From contig CACGDY010000001.1 of NCBI GenBank assembly GCA_902571915.1, positions 1-64,000 of the forward strand: a DNA stretch of 64,000 nt, read 5' to 3'. A model generated the notes under the pieces. That model searched no databases, was not told where the DNA came from, and was given only the letters and a program-made list of their open reading frames with translations. The stretch is from an uncultured Pelagibacteraceae bacterium. GTDB lineage: Bacteria; Pseudomonadota; Alphaproteobacteria; Pelagibacterales; Pelagibacteraceae. Of this stretch, positions 44,023-53,401 are shown piece by piece. Each line of letters begins with the position of its first letter. The stretch's first letter is position 1. A program made the position numbers and the translations under genes.

Positions 44023-44050
44023 CTTTTTTCCATACATGTAAGAGTATCTC

Positions 44051-44211
44051 GTCACGGGAGAGACTACAGAATATCGTAGCGCCGAAGGAGCAACCACCCA
44101 GGAATCTCTCAGGCAAAAAGGACCGTAACATATTAACTCTGGAAAGAGATTTAATTCTCGCCGAAGGAGCAAAACTCTCAGGCAAATATACAGATGGGTA
44201 CAAAGAGTTAA
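44051..44211 (+). promoter_or_regulatory. Tandem glycine riboswitch ahead of gcvT
   Basis: Two aptamers are visible. Aptamer 1 has P1 strands GTCACGG (44051-44057) and CCGTAAC (44123-44129) and the conserved core GCGCCGAAGGAGCAA with CTCTCAGGCAAAAAGGACC. Aptamer 2 has P1 strands TTAACTCT (44133-44140) and AGAGTTAA (44204-44211) and the repeated core CGCCGAAGGAGCAAAACTC with TCAGGCA and ACAGATGG. Glycine riboswitches upstream of gcv genes are established and have been described in SAR11. The 3' strand of the second P1 covers the AAAGAG site and ends one base before the gcvT ATG. A TTGACT at 44019-44024 might be a -35 box. Confidence 0.97.
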
Positions 44212-44212
44212 T

Positions 44213-45316
44213 ATGGAAACAAAAAAAACATCGCTGTACCAATTACATCAAGATTGTAATGCAAAATTTGTTGAATTTGCAGGCTATCAAATGCCGATAC
44301 AATATTCGGAAGGTATTGTAGAAGAACATAAGTTTACAAGAAATCACTCAGGTATTTTTGATGTTTCCCATATGGGTCAGCTATTTATTTATGGTGGTGA
44401 AGACTTAATTAAAGATTTAGAAAAAATTTTTCCTTTAGATCTTAAAAATTTAAAATTAAATCATTCAAAATACAGCTTCTTAATGGACAAAGATGCAGGG
44501 ATACAAGATGATTTAATTATCACAAAAACAAATGAAGGCTTTTTGATAATACTAAATGCAGCATGTAAAGACAATGACTTTAAAATTTTAAAAGAACTTC
44601 TTAAGGAGAAGTACAAAATGGTTCTTGATGAAAATAGATCTCTAATTGCCATCCAGGGCCCTAAATCATCAGAGATTCTTAATGATGTTATCAATGGTGT
44701 GAAAGATCTTAATTTTATGTCTGGAAACTGGTTTAAATTTGAAAATCAGAAAGTTTATATTACGCGATCTGGTTATACAGGTGAAGACGGTTTTGAAATT
44801 TCAATCGCAAATGATTTTGTAGACCAATTAACTAGAGAATTAATCAACAAAGGATCTAAATTGATAGGTCTTGGAGCAAGAGACACTCTAAGATTGGAAG
44901 CTGGTTTATGTCTTTATGGTCATGATCTTGATAAAGACAAAACTCCGGTGGAAGCAAATTTGAAATGGGCTATTTCAAAAGAAAGAATCTCTAAGGGAGA
45001 TTTTATTGGCTCTGACATAATTATTAAACAATTAAATGATGGTGTCAGCAAAATAAGAGTTGGAATTAAACCTGAGGGGAGAATTATTGCTAGGGAAAAA
45101 ACTAAAATATTTAATCAATCAGATGTTCATATTGGAGAAATCACAAGTGGTACATTTGGACCAAGTGTTAATGGACCTGTTGCAATGGGTTATGTGGAAA
45201 ATGAATTTTCAAAAAAAAATACCAAAGTATTTTTAGAAGTCAGAGGTAAAAAACATCCTGCAAGTATTTGCAGCTTACCATTTTATAAAAAAAGTTATGT
45301 CAAAGGGGTAAATTAA
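44213..45316 (+). CDS. gcvT: Glycine cleavage system T protein, aminomethyltransferase
   Basis: The 367-residue protein carries the GcvT blocks [44 protein letters not shown] and [21 protein letters not shown], and ends with a GcvT C-terminal barrel. It moves the methylene group from the lipoyl arm of GcvH to tetrahydrofolate and releases ammonia. The start ATG lies one base after the riboswitch. It overlaps gcvH by one base. Confidence 0.97.
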   Translation: METKKTSLYQLHQDCNAKFVEFAGYQMPIQYSEGIVEEHKFTRNHSGIFDVSHMGQLFIYGGEDLIKDLEKIFPLDLKNLKLNHSKYSFLMDKDAGIQDDLIITKTNEGFLIILNAACKDNDFKILKELLKEKYKMVLDENRSLIAIQGPKSSEILNDVINGVKDLNFMSGNWFKFENQKVYITRSGYTGEDGFEISIANDFVDQLTRELINKGSKLIGLGARDTLRLEAGLCLYGHDLDKDKTPVEANLKWAISKERISKGDFIGSDIIIKQLNDGVSKIRVGIKPEGRIIAREKTKIFNQSDVHIGEITSGTFGPSVNGPVAMGYVENEFSKKNTKVFLEVRGKKHPASICSLPFYKKSYVKGVN

Positions 45317-45696
45317 TGAGTGAAGTAAAATATTCAAAAGAACACGAGTGGATAAAATTAGATGGAGATGTTGCAACAATTGGTATCACAAAACATGCTA
45401 CGGAGATGTTAGGTGATATAGTTTTTGCAGAACTTCCAGAAAAGGGTTCTAGCGTACAGAAAGATGGTACAGCTGGCGTTGTCGAGTCAACCAAAGCTGC
45501 TAGTGATGTATATACCCCTGTGAGTGGTGAGGTAGTTGATACCAATCAAGCTATAGTAGATGATCCATCAAAGATTAATCAAGATCCAGAGGATTCAGCG
45601 TGGTTTTTTAAACTTAAAATAAAAGATCCATCAGAAATGGACACTTTAATGAATAAAGATGATTACGATAAATTTGCAAAGGAGACTTCAGCATAA
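45316..45696 (+). CDS. gcvH: Glycine cleavage system H protein, lipoyl carrier
   Basis: The 126-residue protein has the H-protein fold with [17 protein letters not shown] near the start and the lipoylation site [16 protein letters not shown], in which Lys60 would carry lipoate. It shuttles aminomethyl groups between GcvP and GcvT. It overlaps both neighbours by a single base, so the three are translated together. Confidence 0.97.
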   Translation: MSEVKYSKEHEWIKLDGDVATIGITKHATEMLGDIVFAELPEKGSSVQKDGTAGVVESTKAASDVYTPVSGEVVDTNQAIVDDPSKINQDPEDSAWFFKLKIKDPSEMDTLMNKDDYDKFAKETSA

Positions 45697-48566
45697 TGTT
45701 ACCAAATTCAGAAAAAGATTTTTTAAAAAGACACATTGGTCCTTCAAAAGAAGACCAATCAAAAATGTTAAAAGAGCTAAATTATCAATCACTAGATGAC
45801 TTAATTGACAATACTGTTCCAGAAAAAATAAAGTTTAAAGGTGAACTTAATATTGGTGACTCAAATTCAGAGTACGAGGCGTTAAGAAAGTTACGAGCAA
45901 TTTCGAAAAAAAATCAAGTTTTCTCAAATTTTATTGGTATGGGTTATTATGGAACTTATACACCCTATGTAATTTTGAGAAATATACTAGAAAATCCAGG
46001 TTGGTACACTTCCTATACACCTTATCAGCCTGAGGTAGCTCAAGGAAGACTTGAGATGTTATTAAACTTTCAACAAATGATTGTTGACTTTACAGGAATG
46101 GATATTGCCAATGCATCTTTATTAGATGAAGGCACAGCAGCAGCAGAGGCCATGGGTTTAAGTCACAGATTAAATAAAAAAGATAGTAATTTAGTTTTTG
46201 TTTCTGAAGATTGTCACCCTCAAACAATAAATGTAATTCAAACAAGAGCTGAACCTATGGGTTTAAAGGTTTTAGTTGGTAAAGAAGATGAAGTTTTAGA
46301 TCAACTAAAAGAGGATTTAGTTTGTGGAATATTACAATATCCAGGAACTTTAGGAGATATTAAAGACCCAAGTGAAGCAATTAGCAAAATTCACAAAAAG
46401 AATGGTAAGGCGGTATTAGCTTGTGATCTGTTAGCCTTAGCAAAATTAAAAACGCCGAGAGAACTTGGTGCCGACATTGCAGTTGGAAGCTCTCAAAGAT
46501 TTGGTATTCCAATGGGATATGGAGGTCCACATGCAGCTTTTTTTGCTACAAAAGATGAGTTTAAAAGATCAATGCCTGGAAGGATTGTCGGTGTGTCAGT
46601 TGATAGACATGGTAATAAAGCATATAGATTATCATTACAAACGAGAGAGCAACATATTAGAAGAGATAAGGCGACGAGTAATATTTGTACTGCCCAAGCT
46701 TTATTAGCTATTGTGTCAGCAGCATATGCTATTTATCATGGTCCGGATGGAATTAAAAATATTTCAGAAAGAGTGTCTCAATTAGCAAAAAATTTTGCTG
46801 ATAAAATAAAACAATCTGGATACGAGCTTTATTCGAATAATTTTTTTGATACTGTAACGATTATTACTAAAGAAAAGACTGATCAAATTTATAAGAATGC
46901 TCTTAACCAAAGAGTTAATATTCGAAAAGTAAATTCCGAAATGCTTGCTGTTTCATTTGATGAGAGAAAAAATGTATATAGAGTAAATCAACTTTTAAAA
47001 ATTTTTAATGTAGCAGAATCAATCAAAAAAGAAGATCCATCCGCAAGTTTACCTAATCTTCCAAAAAATTTATTAAGAACTTCAAAATATTTGGAACATC
47101 CAGTTTTTAACTCATATCATTCTGAAACTGAAATGCTTAGATATTTAAAAAGATTAGAAGATAAAGATATAGCATTGAATAGAACCATGATTGCACTTGG
47201 TTCTTGTACAATGAAATTAAATGCTGCTGCCGAAATGATCCCGATATCATGGAAAGAATTTGCAGAACCTCATCCGTTTGTTCCAATTGAACAAATGGAA
47301 GGATTTAGAGATTTATTTACTGATCTAAAAAATTGGTTGCGTTCTATAACTGGTTTTTCAGGGGTTTCCTTGCAACCTAATGCAGGTGCTCAAGGTGAGT
47401 ATGCGGGCTTAATGGTTATTAGAAAGTATCATTTAGATAGAGGTGAGGCTAATCGTAATATATGTTTAATTCCAAGTTCAGCACATGGCACAAACCCAGC
47501 AAGTGCACAAATGGTTGGAATGAAGGTGGTAGTTGTTAATTGTGATAAAGAAGGAAATGTTGATTTTGATGATTTAAAGAAAAAAGCTGAACAACATTCG
47601 GAAAATCTTGGGGCACTAATGGTAACTTATCCATCTACCCATGGAGTATTTGAAGAAAAAATAACTGATATCTGTGAGTTAGTCCATAAACATGGTGGAC
47701 AAGTCTATATGGATGGAGCAAATTTAAACGCCTTAGTTGGAGTTGCAAAGCCTGGAAATTTTGGTCCAGATGTCTGTCACATAAATTTACATAAAACATT
47801 TTGTATTCCACATGGTGGGGGAGGACCAGGTATGGGACCGATTGCTTGTAAAAGACATTTACAAGTTTATCTACCTAATCATCCGGTCATTAAAGATTGT
47901 GGACCAACATCTGGCATCGGAGCAGTCTCGGCAGCTCCTTGGGGTAGCTCAAGTATTCTAGCGATCTCTTGGATGTATATTAAAATGATGGGATCAGCAG
48001 GTTTAAAGCTTGCTACTGAAGTAGCAATATTAAATGCAAATTATATTGCTTATAGACTAAAAGATCACTTTCCTATTCTGTATAAAGGATCAAATGGAAA
48101 TGTTGCTCATGAATGTATTATTGATATTAGAAATATAAAATCAGAGACAGGAGTAACTGAAGAAGATATTGCAAAAAGATTAATAGATTATGGATTTCAT
48201 GCACCAACTATGTCATGGCCAGTAGCTGGCACAATGATGATAGAGCCAACCGAAAGTGAGGGCTTGTCAGAACTCGATAGATTTTGTGATACTTTAATTA
48301 AGATTAAAGAGGAAATTGAAAAAATTAAATCAGGTGAATTTGATAAAATAGATAATCCAATAAAAAATGCTCCTCACACAGACAGCGAACTAGCTTCTGA
48401 TGATTGGAAACATAAATACTCAAGAGCAGAAGCTGCTTATCCAGCAAAATTCTTAAGAGCTAACAAATTTTGGCCTCCAGTTGCAAGGGTAGATAATGTT
48501 TATGGTGATAAGAATATATTCTGTACTTGTCCAAGTATAGATGAATTTAAAGAAGATGCAGCTTAA
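45696..48566 (+). CDS. gcvP: Glycine dehydrogenase (decarboxylating), P protein
   Basis: The 956-residue protein is the long single-chain P protein, with N- and C-terminal halves of related fold. It has the usual start (FLKRHIGPSKEDQSKML) and the N-terminal block DEGTAAAEAM. The pyridoxal-phosphate lysine is Lys700 in HINLHKTFCIPHGGGGPG. It decarboxylates glycine and loads the lipoyl arm of GcvH. Length matches bacterial homologues of about 950 residues. It is the last gene of the riboswitch-controlled operon. Confidence 0.97.
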   Translation: MLPNSEKDFLKRHIGPSKEDQSKMLKELNYQSLDDLIDNTVPEKIKFKGELNIGDSNSEYEALRKLRAISKKNQVFSNFIGMGYYGTYTPYVILRNILENPGWYTSYTPYQPEVAQGRLEMLLNFQQMIVDFTGMDIANASLLDEGTAAAEAMGLSHRLNKKDSNLVFVSEDCHPQTINVIQTRAEPMGLKVLVGKEDEVLDQLKEDLVCGILQYPGTLGDIKDPSEAISKIHKKNGKAVLACDLLALAKLKTPRELGADIAVGSSQRFGIPMGYGGPHAAFFATKDEFKRSMPGRIVGVSVDRHGNKAYRLSLQTREQHIRRDKATSNICTAQALLAIVSAAYAIYHGPDGIKNISERVSQLAKNFADKIKQSGYELYSNNFFDTVTIITKEKTDQIYKNALNQRVNIRKVNSEMLAVSFDERKNVYRVNQLLKIFNVAESIKKEDPSASLPNLPKNLLRTSKYLEHPVFNSYHSETEMLRYLKRLEDKDIALNRTMIALGSCTMKLNAAAEMIPISWKEFAEPHPFVPIEQMEGFRDLFTDLKNWLRSITGFSGVSLQPNAGAQGEYAGLMVIRKYHLDRGEANRNICLIPSSAHGTNPASAQMVGMKVVVVNCDKEGNVDFDDLKKKAEQHSENLGALMVTYPSTHGVFEEKITDICELVHKHGGQVYMDGANLNALVGVAKPGNFGPDVCHINLHKTFCIPHGGGGPGMGPIACKRHLQVYLPNHPVIKDCGPTSGIGAVSAAPWGSSSILAISWMYIKMMGSAGLKLATEVAILNANYIAYRLKDHFPILYKGSNGNVAHECIIDIRNIKSETGVTEEDIAKRLIDYGFHAPTMSWPVAGTMMIEPTESEGLSELDRFCDTLIKIKEEIEKIKSGEFDKIDNPIKNAPHTDSELASDDWKHKYSRAEAAYPAKFLRANKFWPPVARVDNVYGDKNIFCTCPSIDEFKEDAA

Positions 48567-48572
48567 CAATTA

Positions 48573-49811
48573 ATGAAGATTGCTGTTGTCGGCTCAGGCA
48601 TATCAGGATTAAGCGCTGCATATTACTTATCAAAAAAACATCATGTAGATCTTTTCGAGAAGGAAGATCGTTTCGGTGGTCATTCTCATACTATTGATTT
48701 ATCGTTTGGTACAAAAAAAGTTCCAGTTGATATAGGTTTTATTGTATTTAATTACGCAACTTACCCACATTTAATAAATTTTTTTGAAGAGAATAATATT
48801 GCAATTGAAAAAAGCGATATGTCTTTTTCTGTATCAGTTGAAAAATCATCATTCGAATATTGCGGTAGAGGATTAAATGGAATTTTTTCGAATATGACAA
48901 ATCTGTTTAATTTAAGATTCCTCAAAATGTTTTTTGATATAATTAAGTTTTACAAAAAATGTGATAATATAAAAAAAATTGATCAAGAGACTACACTTGG
49001 TGATTATTTGAATAAGGAAAATCTTTCAAAAGAGTTTATCAACTATCATTTGATACCGATGGTCTCAGCTATATGGTCAATGCCACCTAGCGCTGCTAGT
49101 CAAATGCCATTAAGATTTTTCTTAAAATTTTTCCAAAATCATGGTTTGTTTAAATTAAAAAATAGACCCCAATGGTACACAGTATCAAATCGAAGTAGAA
49201 CTTATGTTCAAAATATTATTTCAAAAATCAGTGGTGAACATTTTAAAAATTATTCAATCAAAAAAATTAAAACAAAAACAACAGGTATAGATTTATATTA
49301 TGGCGGAGAAAGTGAATATTTTGGATATGATAAAGTTGTTTTAGCAACACATGCAGATGAAGCTTTATCAATAATTGACAATCCAACTGACCAAGAAAAG
49401 AATGTACTATCAAATTATAAATATAAAGAAAATATTGCTTATATTCATATCGATGATCAAGCTATGCCGAAAAATAAAAAAGCTTGGTGTTCATGGAATT
49501 CATCAATCAAAAAGGATGAAATAGAAAAAAATTCAATTACATATTGGTTAAATTTATTACAAAACCTTAAATGTGATGAAAATATTTTTCTTACCTTAAA
49601 TCCTTATTTTAAAATTGATGAGAAGAAAATTTTAAAAAAAGTAAGATTTACTCATCCGTATTTTGATCAATCTGCATTGAATTCTCAAAGTCAACTAAAA
49701 AAATTACAAAATAAAAGAAATATTCTTTTTTGTGGTAGTTATTTTGGTTACGGTTTTCATGAAGATGGAATAAAGTCATCTATTGAAATGCTAAAAAATA
49801 TAAATGACTAG
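48573..49811 (+). CDS. FAD-dependent amine-oxidase-family flavoprotein (COG2907 type)
   Basis: The 412-residue protein has an N-terminal dinucleotide fold (VVGSGISGLSAAYYL) and the block KEDRFGGHSHTI, and ends GYGFHEDGIKSSIEM as in the NAD(P)/FAD-binding proteins of COG2907. It is the first of four tightly packed genes (flavoprotein, DUF1365, Cfa, DUF3833) that occur together in many proteobacteria. A role in modification of membrane fatty acids with the Cfa protein is inferred. The overlap with the DUF1365 gene is eight bases. Confidence 0.88.
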   Translation: MKIAVVGSGISGLSAAYYLSKKHHVDLFEKEDRFGGHSHTIDLSFGTKKVPVDIGFIVFNYATYPHLINFFEENNIAIEKSDMSFSVSVEKSSFEYCGRGLNGIFSNMTNLFNLRFLKMFFDIIKFYKKCDNIKKIDQETTLGDYLNKENLSKEFINYHLIPMVSAIWSMPPSAASQMPLRFFLKFFQNHGLFKLKNRPQWYTVSNRSRTYVQNIISKISGEHFKNYSIKKIKTKTTGIDLYYGGESEYFGYDKVVLATHADEALSIIDNPTDQEKNVLSNYKYKENIAYIHIDDQAMPKNKKAWCSWNSSIKKDEIEKNSITYWLNLLQNLKCDENIFLTLNPYFKIDEKKILKKVRFTHPYFDQSALNSQSQLKKLQNKRNILFCGSYFGYGFHEDGIKSSIEMLKNIND

Positions 49812-50562
49812 TTGTATCTATAATGGCATTGTTATTCATAAAAGATTTAAACCAAAGATACATTTTTTTAAGTACAAGGTATTTTCGCTTTTAATTGATC
49901 TTTCTGAATTAGAAAAATTAGATAAAACAATTAATTTTTTTTCATACAATAAATTTAATTTAGTTAGTTTTTTTGATAAAGATCATGGAGATAGAGATGG
50001 ATCACTCTTAATCGATTGGGTTAAAAAAAATCTTAAGCAAAATAATATTAGTAGTGAAAATATTAAAATAAAACTTTTATGCTACCCACGAATCTTTGGA
50101 TATGTTTTTAATCCATTAAGTGTTTTCTATGTGTACAATAATAATAACGATTTGATATCTATATTATACGAAGTTAAAAATACTTTTGGTGAGCAACACA
50201 CTTATGTTTTTAAAGTAGAAAATGACAATTTATTAAAACATAATTGTGAGAAAAAATTTCATGTCTCACCATTCATTGAAATGAATTGTAGTTATTTTTT
50301 TAGAATTTTAAAACCTGCAGATAAGATTTCAGTAATCATAGATCAATATCAATTAAACGAAAAAATATTATATGCTTCTCAAGATGGGAAAAGAAAAGAT
50401 TTTACAACTTTAGAGTTAATCAAATCTTATTTAAAACATCCCTTAATGACATTTAAAATCATTGCAGCGATACATTTTGAAGCGTTTAAATTATGGACTA
50501 AAGGAATAAAGTTTATACAAAAAAAATTTAAAATGAAAAACAATATATCTTTTGAAGACTAA
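49804..50562 (+). CDS. DUF1365-family protein
   Basis: The 252-residue protein shows the DUF1365 pattern: YNGIVIHKRFKPKIHFFKYKVFSL near the start (given here only in part), a DKDHGDRDGS block, PRIFGYVFNPLSVFYVY and KFHVSPFIEMNCSYFF. The family is of unknown biochemical role but is almost always encoded beside Cfa-like methyltransferases and a flavoprotein. It overlaps the Cfa gene by one base. Confidence 0.88.
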   Translation: MTSCIYNGIVIHKRFKPKIHFFKYKVFSLLIDLSELEKLDKTINFFSYNKFNLVSFFDKDHGDRDGSLLIDWVKKNLKQNNISSENIKIKLLCYPRIFGYVFNPLSVFYVYNNNNDLISILYEVKNTFGEQHTYVFKVENDNLLKHNCEKKFHVSPFIEMNCSYFFRILKPADKISVIIDQYQLNEKILYASQDGKRKDFTTLELIKSYLKHPLMTFKIIAAIHFEAFKLWTKGIKFIQKKFKMKNNISFED

Positions 50563-51740
50563 TGATTTTGTATAAAATTTCAGACAAATTCGTTTTTAAC
50601 ATACTTTCTAATATTAAGGTTGGATATTTAGAAATCACAAATTATGAAAATAAAGTTTTTAGGCTAGGCGATCCTAAAGATTTTTTAAAAGCTAAATTGA
50701 AAATTAAAAAACCAAACTTTTCTTTTAATTTAATTAAAGGTGGCAGTATTGGTTTAGCTGAGTCTTATATGAGAAGAGAATTCGAAACTGATAATTTATC
50801 TAAATTAATTGAAATAACTGCAAGAAATATAAAAATTATTTACAAGTTTTCAGGATTACTTGACTTTCCGATTGTAAATTTTTTCAAGAATGTATTTATT
50901 AAAAACACAAAAAATAGGAGTAAAAAAAATATTGCAAAACATTATGATCTAGGGAATGAATTTTTCTCATTATGGCTTGATGAAACCTTGACTTACTCCA
51001 GCGGAATTTTCAATGAAACTATTAAAGATCTTAGCGAAGCTCAAAATAACAAATATCAAAAAATGATAGATTTGATTAAACCAACTAATGGTGACAGAGT
51101 TTTAGAAATTGGATGTGGCTGGGGTGGCTTTGCTGAATATTTGGGAAAAAAATATGATGTAAAATTGGATTGTATTACCATCTCAAAAAAACAATTCGAG
51201 TATGCAAAAAAAAGAATCTTTATGTGTGGCTTGAATGAAAAAGTAAACATCCAAATTAAAGATTATAGAGATTTAAAAAATAAATATAATTCAATAGCTT
51301 CAATCGAAATGATCGAAGCTGTAGGTCAAAACTATTTGGAGAGTTACTTTAAAACTATTAAAAATAATTTATCTTCAGACGGGAGAGCTGCAATTCAAGC
51401 AATTACAATAGATGATAATTTATTTGATAGGTACAAAACAAAACAAGACTTCATTCAAAAATATATTTTCCCTGGAGGATTTCTTCCAAGCAAAAATAGC
51501 TTGAACAAATATGTTTCTAAAAATGGATTAACAATAAAGTCTTATGACTCCTATGCTGATCATTATGCAAGCACATTAGCTATTTGGAAAAAGGAATTTA
51601 ATAAAAAATGGGATCTTATTAAAATGCAGGGATTTGATTTAACTTTTAAAAGGATGTGGGAATTTTATCTTTCATATTGTGAAGCAGGTTTTAAGTCAAA
51701 AAATATAGATCTGATACAATTCTCAATTCAAAATAGATAA
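50562..51740 (+). CDS. cfa: Cyclopropane-fatty-acyl-phospholipid synthase family methyltransferase
   Basis: The 392-residue protein has the Cfa blocks: IAKHYDLGNEFFSLWLDE, LTYSSGIF, the S-adenosylmethionine site VLEIGCGWGGFAEYLG, and FIQKYIFPGGFLPS. Family members add a methylene or methyl group to unsaturated fatty acids in membrane lipids. In the company of a COG2907 flavoprotein and DUF1365, products other than a cyclopropane (for example methylated or furan fatty acids, as reported for related genes in Rhodobacter) are possible; I cannot tell which from sequence. Confidence 0.92.
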   Translation: MILYKISDKFVFNILSNIKVGYLEITNYENKVFRLGDPKDFLKAKLKIKKPNFSFNLIKGGSIGLAESYMRREFETDNLSKLIEITARNIKIIYKFSGLLDFPIVNFFKNVFIKNTKNRSKKNIAKHYDLGNEFFSLWLDETLTYSSGIFNETIKDLSEAQNNKYQKMIDLIKPTNGDRVLEIGCGWGGFAEYLGKKYDVKLDCITISKKQFEYAKKRIFMCGLNEKVNIQIKDYRDLKNKYNSIASIEMIEAVGQNYLESYFKTIKNNLSSDGRAAIQAITIDDNLFDRYKTKQDFIQKYIFPGGFLPSKNSLNKYVSKNGLTIKSYDSYADHYASTLAIWKKEFNKKWDLIKMQGFDLTFKRMWEFYLSYCEAGFKSKNIDLIQFSIQNR

Positions 51741-51742
51741 AA

Positions 51743-52303
51743 ATGTTTAGAAATATAAATTTTTTAAAATTATTAAATTCAATTTTATTGATTATCTCTT
51801 TATTCTTAATTACAAATTGCTCAAATAATAGTTCTATGAAACCTGAAGATTTTAAAAATAAAGAACCAAAATTGATAATTGAGGAATATTTATCTGGAAA
51901 TGTAAAAGCCTGGGGTGTTCTTCAAAATAGATCTGGAAAGGTAATGAGACAATTTTCTGCTGATTTAGATGGAAAATGGGATGGTAATAAATTAATTTTG
52001 GATGAAAAATTTAATTGGGATGATGGAGAAATTCAGAATAGACAATGGCAAATAATTAAACTTGATGAAAATAATTATGAGGGAACAGCTGGCGATGTAG
52101 TTGGAAAAGCTAAAGGTTATTCTTACGGATCAGCTTTCAAATTTGAATATGTTTTATTGGTTCCAGTTAAAGGAAAAGAAATTAAAATTAGTTTTGATGA
52201 CTGGATATTTAAGCAAGATGATAGAGTAGCAATTAATAGGGCCACCATGACAAAGTTTGGTTTTAAAGTCGCTGAACTCACAGTTGTTTTTGTCAAAGAT
52301 TAA
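51743..52303 (+). CDS. DUF3833-family lipoprotein
   Basis: The 186-residue protein has a lipoprotein signal (lipobox LITNC) and the DUF3833 pattern: IEEYLSGNVKAWGVLQNRSGK, split here, DGEIQNRQWQI, GDVVGKAKGY and FDDWIFKQDD. The family is regularly the last member of the flavoprotein-DUF1365-Cfa cluster and probably sits in the outer membrane, perhaps helping lipid modification or transport. It starts two bases after the Cfa stop. Confidence 0.88.
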   Translation: MFRNINFLKLLNSILLIISLFLITNCSNNSSMKPEDFKNKEPKLIIEEYLSGNVKAWGVLQNRSGKVMRQFSADLDGKWDGNKLILDEKFNWDDGEIQNRQWQIIKLDENNYEGTAGDVVGKAKGYSYGSAFKFEYVLLVPVKGKEIKISFDDWIFKQDDRVAINRATMTKFGFKVAELTVVFVKD

Positions 52304-52319
52304 ATATTATAATTTTTGA

Positions 52320-52368
52320 GATAATGATTATCATTCTCAAAAAAAATGTGAGATTGATTATCATTCAC
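52320..52368. promoter_or_regulatory. Two Fur-box-like sites upstream of a cysteine-rich microprotein gene
   Basis: GATAATGATTATCATTCTC at 52320-52338 matches the classical Fur consensus at 17 of 19 positions by hand count. A second, weaker copy, GAGATTGATTATCATTCAC, lies at 52350-52368 (14 of 19). They share GATTATCATTC, are 30 bases apart, and precede the gene at 52414. The first site also sits in an inverted repeat (TTTTTGAG...CTCAAAAA) that could fold in RNA. Confidence 0.7.
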
Positions 52369-52413
52369 TCATATTTTTATTGTAATTAAAATTTTAAAAA
52401 TTATTATTTTATC

Positions 52414-52596
52414 ATGGATATACAAAATTATAGTTGTAAGAAATGTGGACTTACAGTTTCATCTATCTGCTCTAAATGTGATAGGGTGATAGATGTTAAA
52501 GTTCTTGATAATGGGTGCATAGTTCAAAAAACTAAATGTGGTGACTGTGCAAATGTTCCTGTTATCAAAGATGTTTGTTCTCAACAAAAAGGTTAA
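52414..52596 (+). CDS. 60-residue cysteine-rich metal-binding-type microprotein
   Basis: The protein has eight cysteines in 60 residues, at 8, 11, 19, 22, 35, 42, 45 and 55, including three CxxC pairs (CKKC, CSKC, CGDC). This is the layout of small zinc-ribbon or iron-binding proteins. No named family is recognised. Fur-like sites upstream suggest control by iron or another metal. There is no signal sequence, so it should be cytoplasmic. Possible roles include metal storage, a metal-responsive regulator subunit or a redox carrier; none is proven. Confidence 0.75.
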   Translation: MDIQNYSCKKCGLTVSSICSKCDRVIDVKVLDNGCIVQKTKCGDCANVPVIKDVCSQQKG

Positions 52597-52618
52597 TATT
52601 TATCTTATCAAAAATTAT

Positions 52619-53377
52619 TTATTTTTTTTGATATTTTGTAAGTTTTCCAATTATTGCAAAATATAACTTAATTGGTAATAAACTCAAAATTTTCAAAATC
52701 ACAGTTAAAGATTTTGGAAAATGAATTTCAAAGACATCTCTATTTACTAGTCCGTCGTATATTTTATCAGCAGCATAGTCAGAAGATTTTAGAAAGGGCA
52801 TTTTGAAATCGTTTTTGTCAGTCATTGGTGTTTTAATAAACCCCGGAGATACTAAGCACACTTTCACATTATATCTCTTAAAATCAAAATATAAACTTTC
52901 AGCAAGATTGTTAAGTGCAGATTTTGATGGACCATATCCAGTTGAATTGGGTAATCCTCTATAACCAGCAATTGAGGAGACAATTGAAATAGTTCCTTTT
53001 TTTTTGTTTTTAAAATATTCTTCGACAGCTTTAATACTATTTAGTGTTCCAAAAAAATTCACTTTAAAGACATTTTCTATTTGGTCAACGTCTATATCCT
53101 TTTCTCTTTTTGGATCCCATGTACCAGTTGAAAAAAAACATATATCTATATTATCAAATTTATCTCTTATTTGTTCAAAGACCTTCTTACATTGCAATTT
53201 ATCAGTAACGTCAAGTGGAAAACTATGAATATTTTCATAATCATTTGAAATTTCTTTAATCAAATTTTCTCTTCTTGCCGAAATGATAACATTCCAACCT
53301 TCTTTAGAAAACTTTATAGCTAAAGCCTTTCCTATACCCGTGCTTCCACCTGTTATCCAAATTGTTTTTTTATTCAT
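52619..53377 (-). CDS. Short-chain dehydrogenase/reductase
   Basis: The 252-residue SDR protein has the nucleotide motif TGGSTGIGKALA and the catalytic Ser, Tyr and Lys in SIVSSIAGY and GYGPSKSALNN. Its C-terminal region ends with a hydrophobic stretch (SLLPIKLYFAIIG), suggesting membrane association. SDR genes of this type often accompany the Cfa/DUF1365 cluster. It is divergent from the TspO gene with a very short shared start region. Confidence 0.88.
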   Translation of the reverse strand: MNKKTIWITGGSTGIGKALAIKFSKEGWNVIISARRENLIKEISNDYENIHSFPLDVTDKLQCKKVFEQIRDKFDNIDICFFSTGTWDPKREKDIDVDQIENVFKVNFFGTLNSIKAVEEYFKNKKKGTISIVSSIAGYRGLPNSTGYGPSKSALNNLAESLYFDFKRYNVKVCLVSPGFIKTPMTDKNDFKMPFLKSSDYAADKIYDGLVNRDVFEIHFPKSLTVILKILSLLPIKLYFAIIGKLTKYQKK

Positions 53378-53401
53378 AGTATAGTGATGTATAATACTAT
53401 T

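Noticed and set aside
44019-44050. TTGACT overlapping the exporter stop as a promoter for the riboswitch
   Set aside because: A matching -10 box at 16-18 bases is not convincing (best is GAGTAT), so I note the -35-like element only in the riboswitch entry.
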